A stretch of 55,484 nucleotides of DNA from Halobacteriales archaeon QS_4_66_20 (lineage in GTDB: Archaea; Halobacteriota; Halobacteria; Halobacteriales; Haloarculaceae). Where the stretch lies: positions 1 to 55,484 of the forward strand of contig PXRK01000013.1 in the NCBI GenBank assembly GCA_003021015.1, in the 5' to 3' direction. The notes beneath the pieces were generated by a model, which worked only from the letters and a program-made list of their open reading frames with translations, did not search any database and was not told where the DNA came from. Every line of letters begins with the position of its first letter. Position 1 is the stretch's first letter. Made by a program: the position numbers and the translations under genes. Positions 24,617-33,300 of this stretch are shown here, in pieces.

Positions 24617-24636
24617 AGTCACGTCCGACAGTATCA
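24617..24636. repeat. Solitary end of the inverted-repeat element at the argH stop
   Basis: AGTCACGTCCGACAGTATCA is one end of the ~110-bp element family. Its outer TGA is the argH stop codon (24634-24636). The other end is not found within the expected distance, so this is a decayed or partial copy. Confidence 0.65.
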
Positions 24637-26160
24637 GACATAGCTCGCCACCTCCGCGTCGAGCGTCTCCGCGGCGTCGTCGAGGTGGGTCTGCCGCATT
24701 CCGGCCGCCTCGCGGTGGGCGGCGAGGTTCTCGCGCGCCCGGTCGAGGTGTGTCTCGACGGCCTCGGGCGCGGGCCCGCCGCGGGAGTCCCGCATCGCCA
24801 CGTTCTCGATGGGATCGAGCGCGGCCGCGACTGCGACGACATCGGCGACGACCTCCAGCGGTTCGCCCAGCACCTCGCGACAGGCCCCGTCGATGGCGTC
24901 GACGCCGGGGTTGCCGCCGTCAGCCAGGTCGCCCGCGCGTGCGACGACTTCGTGGGCGGTCCGGAACGGGATGCCGGCCACGGCGAGGCGGTCTGCGACG
25001 CCGGTCGCGGTGGCGAACCCGTCGCCCGCGGCCGCTTCGAGTGTCTCGGCGGGCCACTCGGCGGTCGCGACGGCGCCGACGGCGACCGGGACGGCCCCGT
25101 GGACGGCGTCGACGGCCTCCCAGGCGTGCCCGGTCGCGCGCTGCAGATCGCGGTTGTACGCCCGGGGCAGGCCGGTGAGCGTCGTCACGAGCCCCGAGAG
25201 CCCCGACGCGGCGTCGCCCGCACGACTGCGGACCAGTTCCAGCGTGTCCGGGTTCTTCTTCTGGGGCATGATGCTGGACGTCGAGGCGTAGTCGTCGGCC
25301 AGCTCGACGTATCCGTCGCTCGCGAACTCGACCACGTCCGTCGATAGGCCGGCGAGCGTCGTCGCCAGGCCCGTCACTGCGGCGCCGCTCTCGACGAGGA
25401 AGTCCCGTGCGGAGGCGGCGTCCATCGAGTTCTCGACCAGGCCGTCGAACCCGAGCAACGCTGCGGCGCGCTCGCGGTCGACGCCGAAACTCGTCCCCGC
25501 GAACGCCGCCGCACCGAGCGGCGACCGGTTCACCCGGTCGTAGGCGTCCAGCAGCCGTTCGGTGTCCCGGGCGAGCGCCGACTCGTAGGAGCACACCCAG
25601 TGGGCGACCGTCGTCGGCTGTGCGGGCTGGCGGTGGGTGTAGCCCGGCATGACCGTCCCCGTCTCGGCGGCAGCAACGTCCAGCAGCGTCTCGCGGCCCT
25701 CGACGACGGTCCCGACGGTCGCGAGCAGGTCCTCGCGCAGGCGATAGCGGATGCAGGCCGCGACCTCGTCGTTGCGCGACCGCGCGGTGTGCATGCGACC
25801 GCCCGCGGGCCCGACGCGGTCGATCACCGCCGTCTCGATCGCCTCGTGGACGTCCTCGCCGTCCGGTAGTGCTCCGTGGCCCGCCGCCTCGACGTCGTCG
25901 AGCGCCGCCAGGATCGCCGCGGCGTCGTCCGCTCCGATGATTCCCTGTTCGGCCAGCATCACGACGTGGGCCCGGTCGACCGCCAGGTCGGCGGCGAAGA
26001 TCCGCTCGTCGGCGGCAAGCGAGGAGAGAAACGCCCGGGCGGGGCCGCCGCTGAACCGCTCGCGGCGGACGACGCCCTCGTCGGCGGCGTGGTCGCCGCC
26101 GGCGGACGCCGTGGTCGCGCCGTCTTCGGTCTCCTCGGGGTCCTCGTCGTGGCTGGTCAT
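24634..26160 (-). CDS. argH: Argininosuccinate lyase
   Basis: 508 residues, fumarase/aspartase superfamily. Signature SSIMPQKKNPD for the catalytic serine loop, an earlier HTARSRNDEVAACIRYRLR and TVMPGYTHRQPAQPTT carrying the catalytic His. Splits argininosuccinate into arginine and fumarate. It starts 1 base after argG ends. Slightly long because of an acidic N-terminal extension (about 30 residues rich in Glu, Asp and Thr). The stop codon is contributed by a repeat-element end. Confidence 0.95.
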   Translation of the reverse strand: MTSHDEDPEETEDGATTASAGGDHAADEGVVRRERFSGGPARAFLSSLAADERIFAADLAVDRAHVVMLAEQGIIGADDAAAILAALDDVEAAGHGALPDGEDVHEAIETAVIDRVGPAGGRMHTARSRNDEVAACIRYRLREDLLATVGTVVEGRETLLDVAAAETGTVMPGYTHRQPAQPTTVAHWVCSYESALARDTERLLDAYDRVNRSPLGAAAFAGTSFGVDRERAAALLGFDGLVENSMDAASARDFLVESGAAVTGLATTLAGLSTDVVEFASDGYVELADDYASTSSIMPQKKNPDTLELVRSRAGDAASGLSGLVTTLTGLPRAYNRDLQRATGHAWEAVDAVHGAVPVAVGAVATAEWPAETLEAAAGDGFATATGVADRLAVAGIPFRTAHEVVARAGDLADGGNPGVDAIDGACREVLGEPLEVVADVVAVAAALDPIENVAMRDSRGGPAPEAVETHLDRARENLAAHREAAGMRQTHLDDAAETLDAEVASYV

Positions 26161-26161
26161 C

Positions 26162-27406
26162 TCAGTGGGGTTTCTCGGGTGTCTCTGTCGATTCGGTCTC
26201 CGCGTCGTCCGCGTCGGGGCTCACCTTGCTGTTGGCCAGGCGGGACTGGAACCCGTGGTACTTGGCGACGCCGGTGGCGTCCTCCTGGGTGATGCTGCCG
26301 GTCACGGTGCCCTCGTCGAAGGACGCGGCGCTCTCGCTGTACACTGCGAACTCGCTCTCGCGGGCGACCGCGCGACAGTGGCCGCCCTCCAGCTTGACCG
26401 TGACAGTGCCCGTCACCCGCTCCTGGGTGGCGTCGACGAACCCTTCGAGGGCTTTCATCAGCGGCGCGTCGATCAGCCCCTGGTAGGCTTTCCAGGCCCA
26501 CTGCTGGTCGACCTGCTGTTTGAACTCGCGCTGTTCGCGGGTCAACACGAGCCCCTCCAGCGCCTCGTGGGCCGTCAAAAGCACCGTCGCCGCCGGGTGT
26601 TCGTAGTTCTCGCGGACCTTGAGCCCGAGCATCCGATCCTCCATCATGTCGGTGCGGCCGACGCCGTGGGCGCCGGCGAGGGCGTTGAGCCCCTCGATCA
26701 GTTCGACCGGGCCGAGCGCCTCGCCGTCGACGGCGGCCGGAGTTCCGTTCTCGAAGGTGATCTCGACCAGTTCGGACTCGACGCCGCCGGGGTTGTCCGT
26801 CCACTCGTAGATGTCGTCCTCGGGGATCGTCGAGGGGTCTTCGAGTTCGGAGCCCTCGATCGAGCGGCTCCAGAGGTTCGAGTCGATGCTGTAGCGGCCC
26901 TCTGACCCGCCCTCGACGGGCAGGCCCTGTTCGGCGGCGTACTCGTTTTCCCACTCGCGGGTCAGGCCGAGTTCGCGGACCGGCGCGATTACGTCGAGCG
27001 GCGAGTCACGCCAGACGGCCTCGAACCGGAGCTGGTCGTTGCCCTTGCCGGTACAGCCGTGCGCGAGCGCGTTACAGTCCTCCTCGAGGGCGACGTCGAG
27101 GATCGCCTCGGCGATCACCGGCCGCGCGAGTGCTGTCCCGAGCGGGTAGCCCTGGTAGATCGCGTTCGCGGTGACGGATTCGAGGCAGAGCTCCGCGAAC
27201 TCCTCGCGGGCGTCGACCACGAAGTGTTCGACTCCGAGCGCGTTGGCGGTTTCGCGGGCCTCGGCGAACTCGGCCTCGGGCTGGCCGACGTCGACTGTGA
27301 CGCCGATCACTTCATCGAAGCCGTACTTCTCTTTGAGCAGCGGGACGCAGACTGTGGTGTCGAGCCCGCCCGAGAAGGCGAGCGCGACTTTCTTCGTTGC
27401 TGGCAT
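26162..27406 (-). CDS. argG: Argininosuccinate synthase
   Basis: 414 residues. ATP-pyrophosphatase motif FSGGLDTTV (11-19); later conserved AHGCTGKGNDQLRFE for ATP and citrulline. Joins citrulline and aspartate. First gene of the leftward argG-argH unit. The C-terminus has an acidic Thr/Glu-rich tail (DADDAETESTETPEKPH) typical of haloarchaeal proteins. Confidence 0.95.
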   Translation of the reverse strand: MPATKKVALAFSGGLDTTVCVPLLKEKYGFDEVIGVTVDVGQPEAEFAEARETANALGVEHFVVDAREEFAELCLESVTANAIYQGYPLGTALARPVIAEAILDVALEEDCNALAHGCTGKGNDQLRFEAVWRDSPLDVIAPVRELGLTREWENEYAAEQGLPVEGGSEGRYSIDSNLWSRSIEGSELEDPSTIPEDDIYEWTDNPGGVESELVEITFENGTPAAVDGEALGPVELIEGLNALAGAHGVGRTDMMEDRMLGLKVRENYEHPAATVLLTAHEALEGLVLTREQREFKQQVDQQWAWKAYQGLIDAPLMKALEGFVDATQERVTGTVTVKLEGGHCRAVARESEFAVYSESAASFDEGTVTGSITQEDATGVAKYHGFQSRLANSKVSPDADDAETESTETPEKPH

Positions 27407-27843
27407 GGGTTTCGTGTCGTGTTGTGAGTGTCGGGTGCGTGATGTCCGCCCCGGAACCCGACGGTGGGCGGCGATTGACTACGGTACGAACGTCGTGGGG
27501 ATGAAACTAAGTGGGCCTTAACGGCCCGGTCGTGGTCGCGGGAGAACTGGGATGGCGGACCCGCCGGTCGGGGCGTCGCGTGCCTCCGTGCCGCGGGTCC
27601 ACGTCATTACCAGTCTCTAATCCGATGCGCCTATTAATACTTTCTGATAGGGTAATGCCACCCGTTGACACTCGCCAGGCGATGGGCCGTCCGGTGGTTT
27701 CCGCGACGATGGTCGGACCTCTTTCACTTTGGATTTTTCCTAAAAGGGGAAGTTCACGGAGCGATTGTCGATAAAAACTCGGTTGTTCGGCACGTTCGTT
27801 TTACAGCCGAGCTGTTCGCTGTCGTTCCGTCAGTTATCGGTCG
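27407..27843. other. 437-base intergenic region upstream of argG
   Basis: Holds the argG promoter on the reverse strand and the 3' end region of the leftward lipoprotein gene at 27844. I see no gene and no repeat of the families found elsewhere in the window. AT-rich stretches near 27630-27655 and 27725-27785 show no clear dyads. Confidence 0.5.
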
Positions 27844-29010
27844 TCACTGCCAGATCGCTTCGATGACGAGTTTCCGTCCGTCGAGGATGACGTTGCGCTC
27901 GGGAGCGTCCGTCGCGACAGCATCGACGAACTCGTCGACGTTCGCGAGCGCGTCTTCGCTTCGGAACAGAAACCCGCTTCGGGTGACGCGTCCGTTCTCG
28001 TAGCCATCGGCGGTCATGTGAACTGCGTCGATGTCGGCGACGAACGACCGGACGGTTTCGACGGCATCCCGGTCGGGAACGATATCGGTGAAGAGGTCGG
28101 TACCGAGGTCGGCGGACGGGGTCGGTCTGGCAACGTTGTAATCGAAGACGCCGGTGCCGACGCGTTCGAGCAGCCAGGCCTCGTCCGGGTCTAGTTCGCC
28201 TTCTGTTGCCATCTCGATGTAGTCTTCGAGCAACGTCCGTTCGTAGTCCTGTTCGTACCCGGTGAGCAGAAACAGCATGGTATCGTCGCTCGCGGCGAAC
28301 AGGGTACCCTGCTCCGAAGTCTTCTGTTCGTAGATCGTGAGCTGCTCGCGTTCGGTGACTGCCTCGACGGACTCGTCCGCCTCCAGCGCCCCACGGTGGA
28401 GTTGCCCGCCGAAAACGCCGCGGTCACCGGCTATTGCGATCGATTCCACGGTCATCACGGGATTCTCGATTTTTCCTTCCTTGATCGGGACACCGACGAC
28501 CTCAATGTCCTGCAGGACTGGGCTGGCACCCATGAGGAATCCAACGGCCACGAGAAGGCTGGACCCGGTCGATATCGGGAGCGCTTCTGCGTAACTCGTC
28601 ACACCAGCCTCCGCAAGTCGGGTCTGCCGTCGGTCGTCTGTCTTGGAATCGAGGGCGATGTCATCGAAGAGTTTCTCGTACAGTGCAACGTCCCCGAGAC
28701 GCTGGAAGTCGATACTGAGATAGGTGTGAGTCTCGTCGACAGGACCGGCCAGCCTCTCGTCGGGACCTGCAAGCCACCGCGAAGACGGCGGCAGTGCCAT
28801 CGGGGCGGTCTCGATGTCGTCGTCCCCTTCCTGTGTCGGCGTCTCCCCACCATTTGACGTCTCGTCGGCAGTTTCCGCTGGTGTAGTCTCATCATTCGCG
28901 GGCGTGTCGGGAGCAGTACCGTCGTCAGTGGTGATGCATCCGGCAGCACCTGCTACGGTGAGAGCTGTCCCAGCGAGGATGGCTCGGCGTTCGAGGGAAT
29001 CGAGGTTCAT
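27844..29010 (-). CDS. Tat lipoprotein of unknown function
   Basis: 388 residues. ERRAILAG and lipobox AAGC (Cys25) give Tat export with lipid anchoring, followed by a Thr/Glu/Asp-rich linker to about residue 70. The body repeatedly reads like a periplasmic sensor or solute-type domain (HTYLSIDFQRLGDVALYEKL; LFAASDDTMLFLLTGYEQD), with no enzymatic motif I recognise. It is third in a row of leftward lipoproteins, and a decayed piece of the giant gene's 3' region lies just upstream (about 29036-29093). Confidence 0.65.
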   Translation of the reverse strand: MNLDSLERRAILAGTALTVAGAAGCITTDDGTAPDTPANDETTPAETADETSNGGETPTQEGDDDIETAPMALPPSSRWLAGPDERLAGPVDETHTYLSIDFQRLGDVALYEKLFDDIALDSKTDDRRQTRLAEAGVTSYAEALPISTGSSLLVAVGFLMGASPVLQDIEVVGVPIKEGKIENPVMTVESIAIAGDRGVFGGQLHRGALEADESVEAVTEREQLTIYEQKTSEQGTLFAASDDTMLFLLTGYEQDYERTLLEDYIEMATEGELDPDEAWLLERVGTGVFDYNVARPTPSADLGTDLFTDIVPDRDAVETVRSFVADIDAVHMTADGYENGRVTRSGFLFRSEDALANVDEFVDAVATDAPERNVILDGRKLVIEAIWQ

Positions 29011-29035
29011 TCGCTGTGTATTCTGATTTTATTCT

Positions 29036-29093
29036 CGTCGAACAGTGTCACTTTTTCGGTTGTTGGAGAGCCGTGTTCAGCGCGATTCCGGGC
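29036..29093 (-). pseudogene. Decayed fragment of the giant exported protein gene
   Basis: The reverse strand aligns with the segment of the 30399-35309 gene near 30787-30840 that encodes GIALNNGAPNTEKVTL. It has base losses: the fragment starts GIALNT, then shifts frame and hits a stop. It lies between lipoprotein genes at 29113 and 29010. Confidence 0.65.
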
Positions 29094-29112
29094 AGATTCC
29101 CGCCGTCGGAGA

Positions 29113-29625
29113 CTACTCTCCGCCCGGATCACGTGGCTCCGGTGGCAGCCCCTCGCCACAGTCTCGACCCTCTACAACCAACCACCCGTCCTCTTCGTCG
29201 TAGACTGCAACCGCAAGCGTTGTAGTGATGTTCTCGTCACAGGGTGATTCAGCCGCGCTGTAGGTGAGCATCGTCGGGAACGCCGAACACTCCATCTCCA
29301 CGGGCAACCCGTTGCCACCAGGATACTCATCTTCGATCGTTCCGATCCGTTTCGAGCAGACCTCTGTTCGGTTGCGATCGTACCCGTGGACGCGGACGTC
29401 GTGAAATGCCTTGAGGTCTTCCGATCCCTGATGCTGCTTGCGAAGCGTGAAACTCACCACCCAACTGTTCTCTGCCTCATCAACCTGGATCGTCCCGAAT
29501 GTAAGGCGCCTCAACGGGCCCCCGGGTTCAGGGAACCCCTCACACCCGGCAGTTGTCACCGTCAATGAAGCCCCGACTGTCGCCAGGAGTCGTCGCCGCC
29601 GAACTGATTCCATCACGTTTGTCAT
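29113..29625 (-). CDS. Four-cysteine lipoprotein A, candidate immunity or inhibitor protein
   Basis: 170 residues. VRRRRLL and lipobox TAGC (Cys28) give a Tat lipoprotein. The mature part is a beta-rich domain with four spaced cysteines (EVCSK, ECSAFP, SPCDEN, DCGEGLPP), probably two disulfides. The same pattern (VCTAEV, SCSSFP, SPCDED, RCNESLPP) occurs in the lipoprotein at 29893-30396, so the two are paralogs. It directly follows a 3'-end fragment of the giant gene, just as its paralog follows the intact gene. An immunity or inhibitor role is inference from this arrangement. Confidence 0.65.
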   Translation of the reverse strand: MTNVMESVRRRRLLATVGASLTVTTAGCEGFPEPGGPLRRLTFGTIQVDEAENSWVVSFTLRKQHQGSEDLKAFHDVRVHGYDRNRTEVCSKRIGTIEDEYPGGNGLPVEMECSAFPTMLTYSAAESPCDENITTTLAVAVYDEEDGWLVVEGRDCGEGLPPEPRDPGGE

Positions 29626-29629
29626 CCAC

Positions 29630-29759
29630 CTATCGCGATGGAACGTCCTCGAAATTGATCGTGCTCAGTTCCTCGATACTGTACGCCAATCTCGGCTGTG
29701 GACCTCCGATCACACTGAAATCGTCCGCATCGCCTGACACCATGATGCTCCACTCGACC
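29630..29759 (-). pseudogene. Orphan C-terminal fragment of the giant exported protein
   Basis: Reads VEWSIMVSG, then about 18 diverged residues, then LAYSIEELSTINFEDVPSR and a stop. This matches the extreme C-terminus of the giant protein (EWSVMMSG and FAYSLEELSTIDFDNIPSR). A stop codon breaks the frame just upstream, so it is not a free-standing gene. Its stop lies 4 bases before lipoprotein A, repeating the toxin-like/lipoprotein junction seen at 30400. Confidence 0.8.
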
Positions 29760-29892
29760 ACCTTCACAGTTCAGCATGCGTTTGCCAAATATTTCAGCGG
29801 AGGGGTTACCACTGTTTCAACACACCAGTGGCAACAGTGGCTCGTTCGACATGCTGCGTTACGGGATTATCACTCGGTGTCGACGCTGTGGA

Positions 29893-30396
29893 TTAATCCG
29901 CCGTTACGTTTTGAATGACGCGGTTCGGGGGGAGTGATTCATTACATCGTTGGACTGTTGATTTCCAGACAATCTCGTTCTCATTCGGGTCTGTTCCACG
30001 CTGCTCGGCCGTCCCTACCCAGTAGAGAATTTCGACCGCGATGTCTTCATCGCAGGGTGATTGTGCCACGGTTGCAGTTACGATTGCAGGAAACGACGAA
30101 CAGCTGGCCGTGACCGTCGGTCGGCGGCCCGAGTCGCCGTCCAGATCGCCGACTTCTGCGGTGCAGACTCGCTGCCCTGTTTCGTCGTAGCCGAGTACCG
30201 TGACGTCTCGGAACCCGCGATCCCAATCGTTGACGTTCCGGACCTCGACGGTCAGATCCCAGGTTGTGGGTGTTTCTGACACGGTCGGGTAGAGAGCGAG
30301 CCGGTCTGGGTTGTCCCGCGGCGGACTCGTGACGCTACAGCCGGCGTGTGAGACGCCCAATAGCGCGATCCCTACTAACACCACTCGTCGCTTCAT
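29893..30396 (-). CDS. Four-cysteine lipoprotein B, coupled to the giant exported protein
   Basis: 167 residues from ATG 30396; a GTG at 30402 overlapping the giant gene's stop (GTGA) is an alternative and would mean direct translational coupling. MKRRVVLVG with lipobox HAGC (Cys20) marks a Tat lipoprotein. It is a paralog of the 29113-29625 protein with the same four-Cys pattern. Sitting immediately after a secreted protease-like protein suggests a cell-surface inhibitor or immunity partner; no homology proves it. Confidence 0.65.
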   Translation of the reverse strand: MKRRVVLVGIALLGVSHAGCSVTSPPRDNPDRLALYPTVSETPTTWDLTVEVRNVNDWDRGFRDVTVLGYDETGQRVCTAEVGDLDGDSGRRPTVTASCSSFPAIVTATVAQSPCDEDIAVEILYWVGTAEQRGTDPNENEIVWKSTVQRCNESLPPNRVIQNVTAD

Positions 30397-30398
30397 GA

Positions 30399-33300
30399 TC
30401 ACCGGGAAGGGATGTTGTCGAAGTCGATCGTGGATAGTTCTTCGAGGCTGTACGCAAACCGCGGGAGCGAAGCGGTCGAGCTTCCGAATTCAACAGCCGT
30501 TCCACTCATCATGACGCTCCACTCCGGTTCGGTTCGACCGCTGATTATCAGTTCTTCAGGCGTCTCGTCGGGCTCGAAGGCGTCACCATCAATATCGCCA
30601 CTGTACACTTCAAAGCCCTTGGGGATAAGCCCGTCACCCACCAGCGGAATCGATATCGGCGTGTCGTCGGCCCACCCAACGCCCAGCGCGTGGCCCGTCT
30701 CGTGCATCGTCACCGACTGCAACCCTCCGTTATCGCTTGACTCGAACCGATCCGCGGCGACCATGATCCCGAATTTATCTTCGATCAGTGTTACCTTTTC
30801 GGTGTTCGGAGCGCCGTTGTTCAGCGCGATTCCAGTCGGCGTCAGACTATCGTAATCGATCCGCTCGTCCACGAGCGTCTTCGGCCGATCATTCCCGAGT
30901 TCTGTCCCCCAGAAGAGGTGCAGCGTATCGGAGTCGTCGTGGTACTCGTCCTCGATGATTCCCAGCTCGTACCGGTTGAGCTCGTCCGGATTGATCGTCT
31001 GGCACGGGCCGGGCCGTGACTGCCGGTCTTTACAGATATCTCGCAGCTCCGCTTCCGGGATTTCGTCGTCGACGTCGAATCTGATGTCCAGGTCGTACAT
31101 CCTGAAGTTCTTCTCAGCCGCTTCCAGGACGCTATCTCCTGATGACGTCGTGATGGCTTCCGGATCACGCCCCTCGACGTAGTCGACCTCGATTTCGAGG
31201 GACGTGTCGGGTTCGTCGGCGCTCTCGGTCGGATCGGTCCCCCAGTGAAGTTCGCCGATGTGAACGTTGGAGTGTTCGGGGTCCCCATCGCCGTCGATGT
31301 CGGCGCTGGTTTGCGATGGCGGATCACCCCGAACGACCTCGTGGACCCCCGCCTGTTCCGGCACGGCCTCGTCACCGCTGACCCCGCCGTTCTGTAGATT
31401 TTCCATGTACAAGATCAGGTTCTTCGAGTCTTCGACATTCTGCACCCCGATCCAGCCGTCCCAGTAGCTATCGCCGTCTGAGTCGGGATCACTCGGATCG
31501 AGTCCCTCGAAGTCGAAATCTCCGTCATCGGTAACTCTCCTGAGATCGGGGCCGCGGCTCGGTGTGGTTAGGGATAGCTTTGTGATCCCGTATAGTTCCT
31601 GTCCGTCGGTCAATCCGTCGTCGTCGGTGTCTGTATCCCAGGGATCGGTGTCGTGGACTCCGAGTTCTTCGAGCGTCGACAGCCAGATGTCCGAGCGCTC
31701 GACCTCGTTGTATTCCGGAACGTAGTCCAGCGACTTGAAGGTGAGGTCGTCGATCACGTCACTGCCGTCACCGGGATACACGAAGTCAAAAGAATCTCTC
31801 GCGTCAGTCAGACGGTCCCGCCTCAGAGCCGAAACGTCTTGGTTTTCGGAGATGATACCGATCGCCTGGGCGGTGATCCGAATATTGGCCCGCTCCTGTG
31901 CATCGCCGCCATCCCACGCTTCGTAGAGGGCATCGATGACCTCGTCCTGGTGATCTTCGGTGATGCCATAGGTTACCCGTTCCCGGGGATCGGTTCTGGC
32001 CTCGAACTCTTCGCCGTCCGACAGGAGGTCGTCGTCGGTGTCCCAGACTTTCGGATCGGAATCGACGGAAACCGTGTCCCCGCCGGAGTCATACCTGTAG
32101 GGATCGCCGTCGCGCTTCTCGACATTGATCGTCCAGCTGTTGTATTCTGTTTCGTCGTCAAGCCCGTCACCGTCGGTATCCTCGCGGGAGGGGTTAGAGA
32201 CGAAATTTGCACTGACGCGGAGTTGCATACTGTCCTCAGTCTCGACTTGCGTAATCTCGTAGTCGGCAACCTCCCGAGAATCGTTGAGGCCGTCGCCGTC
32301 CGTGTCCATGTCGTTGTAGTCGAGATCGACCGCTTGCGATGTCGGCGGACCGCCAGGCCCAGGAATGTACAGTGTCAGGCTGGCATTCTCGACCACGTCG
32401 GGGATTCCGTCCTCGTCGGTGTCCGCGAATCCCGTGCGGTTCTCGGCGACCCGCTCGAACGTCTCGGGGAGGTCGCTCTCGTCCTCGACCTGCTGGAAGT
32501 CACCGCCGGTGGCGTCGGCGATTGCCCGGAGTTCGTCCTCGTCGATGCCCCTGCCGAGTCCGATGGTACTGATCGTGACCTGTTCGGGTGCGTTCTCCGC
32601 GATCGACACCGGATCCGGGCCGGTGTTCGTTTTGCCGTCCGAAAGCAGGATGACCTCGTCCGGTCTCGTCTCGTCGCCGTTCGCGTCGAGTTCGTCCAGC
32701 GCAACTTGCAGCCCCTCACCGGTGTTGGTCGAACCACCGGCAGAGAGGGCATCGATGCTCGCATTGACCGCATCGTGATCGGTCGTCAGCCCCTCACGGA
32801 GCGATCCCGACGAAGCGTAGCTCGCGAGGCCGACCTGCTCGTCGTCAAACAGCGCGCCGATGAATCGCTTCGAGGCGATTTTCGCGAATTTGATCCGCTC
32901 ACCGTCCATGCTCCCGCTCTCGTCGATCACGAGCATGGCGTCGACCCGCTGGACATTGTCCGCATCGTCCGTATCGTTGACCGTGACCACGTCCGTATTC
33001 GCGTCGTCCCACTCCTCGGCGTAGAACACCGAGAAGAAAGAGAACGACTCGACCGTTGCACTCACCGTCTCGTTCTCGCGGTCGATCGTGGTCTCGACCG
33101 GCCGCCAGGTCACGTCCTCTCCCGGCTCCCACGTGTAGACGGTGAGGGTATCGACAGTCGCGTTGTCGAGATCACGGTCGATATCCGCGATCGAGAAGGT
33201 AATCTCCGCCTCGTCGAACGCCGACTCGTTACGGACCCGCACCGTCGACGTCGCAGCAAACGACGGGGTTTCGTCGCGCCCTTCGACTGTCCGGATCGAG

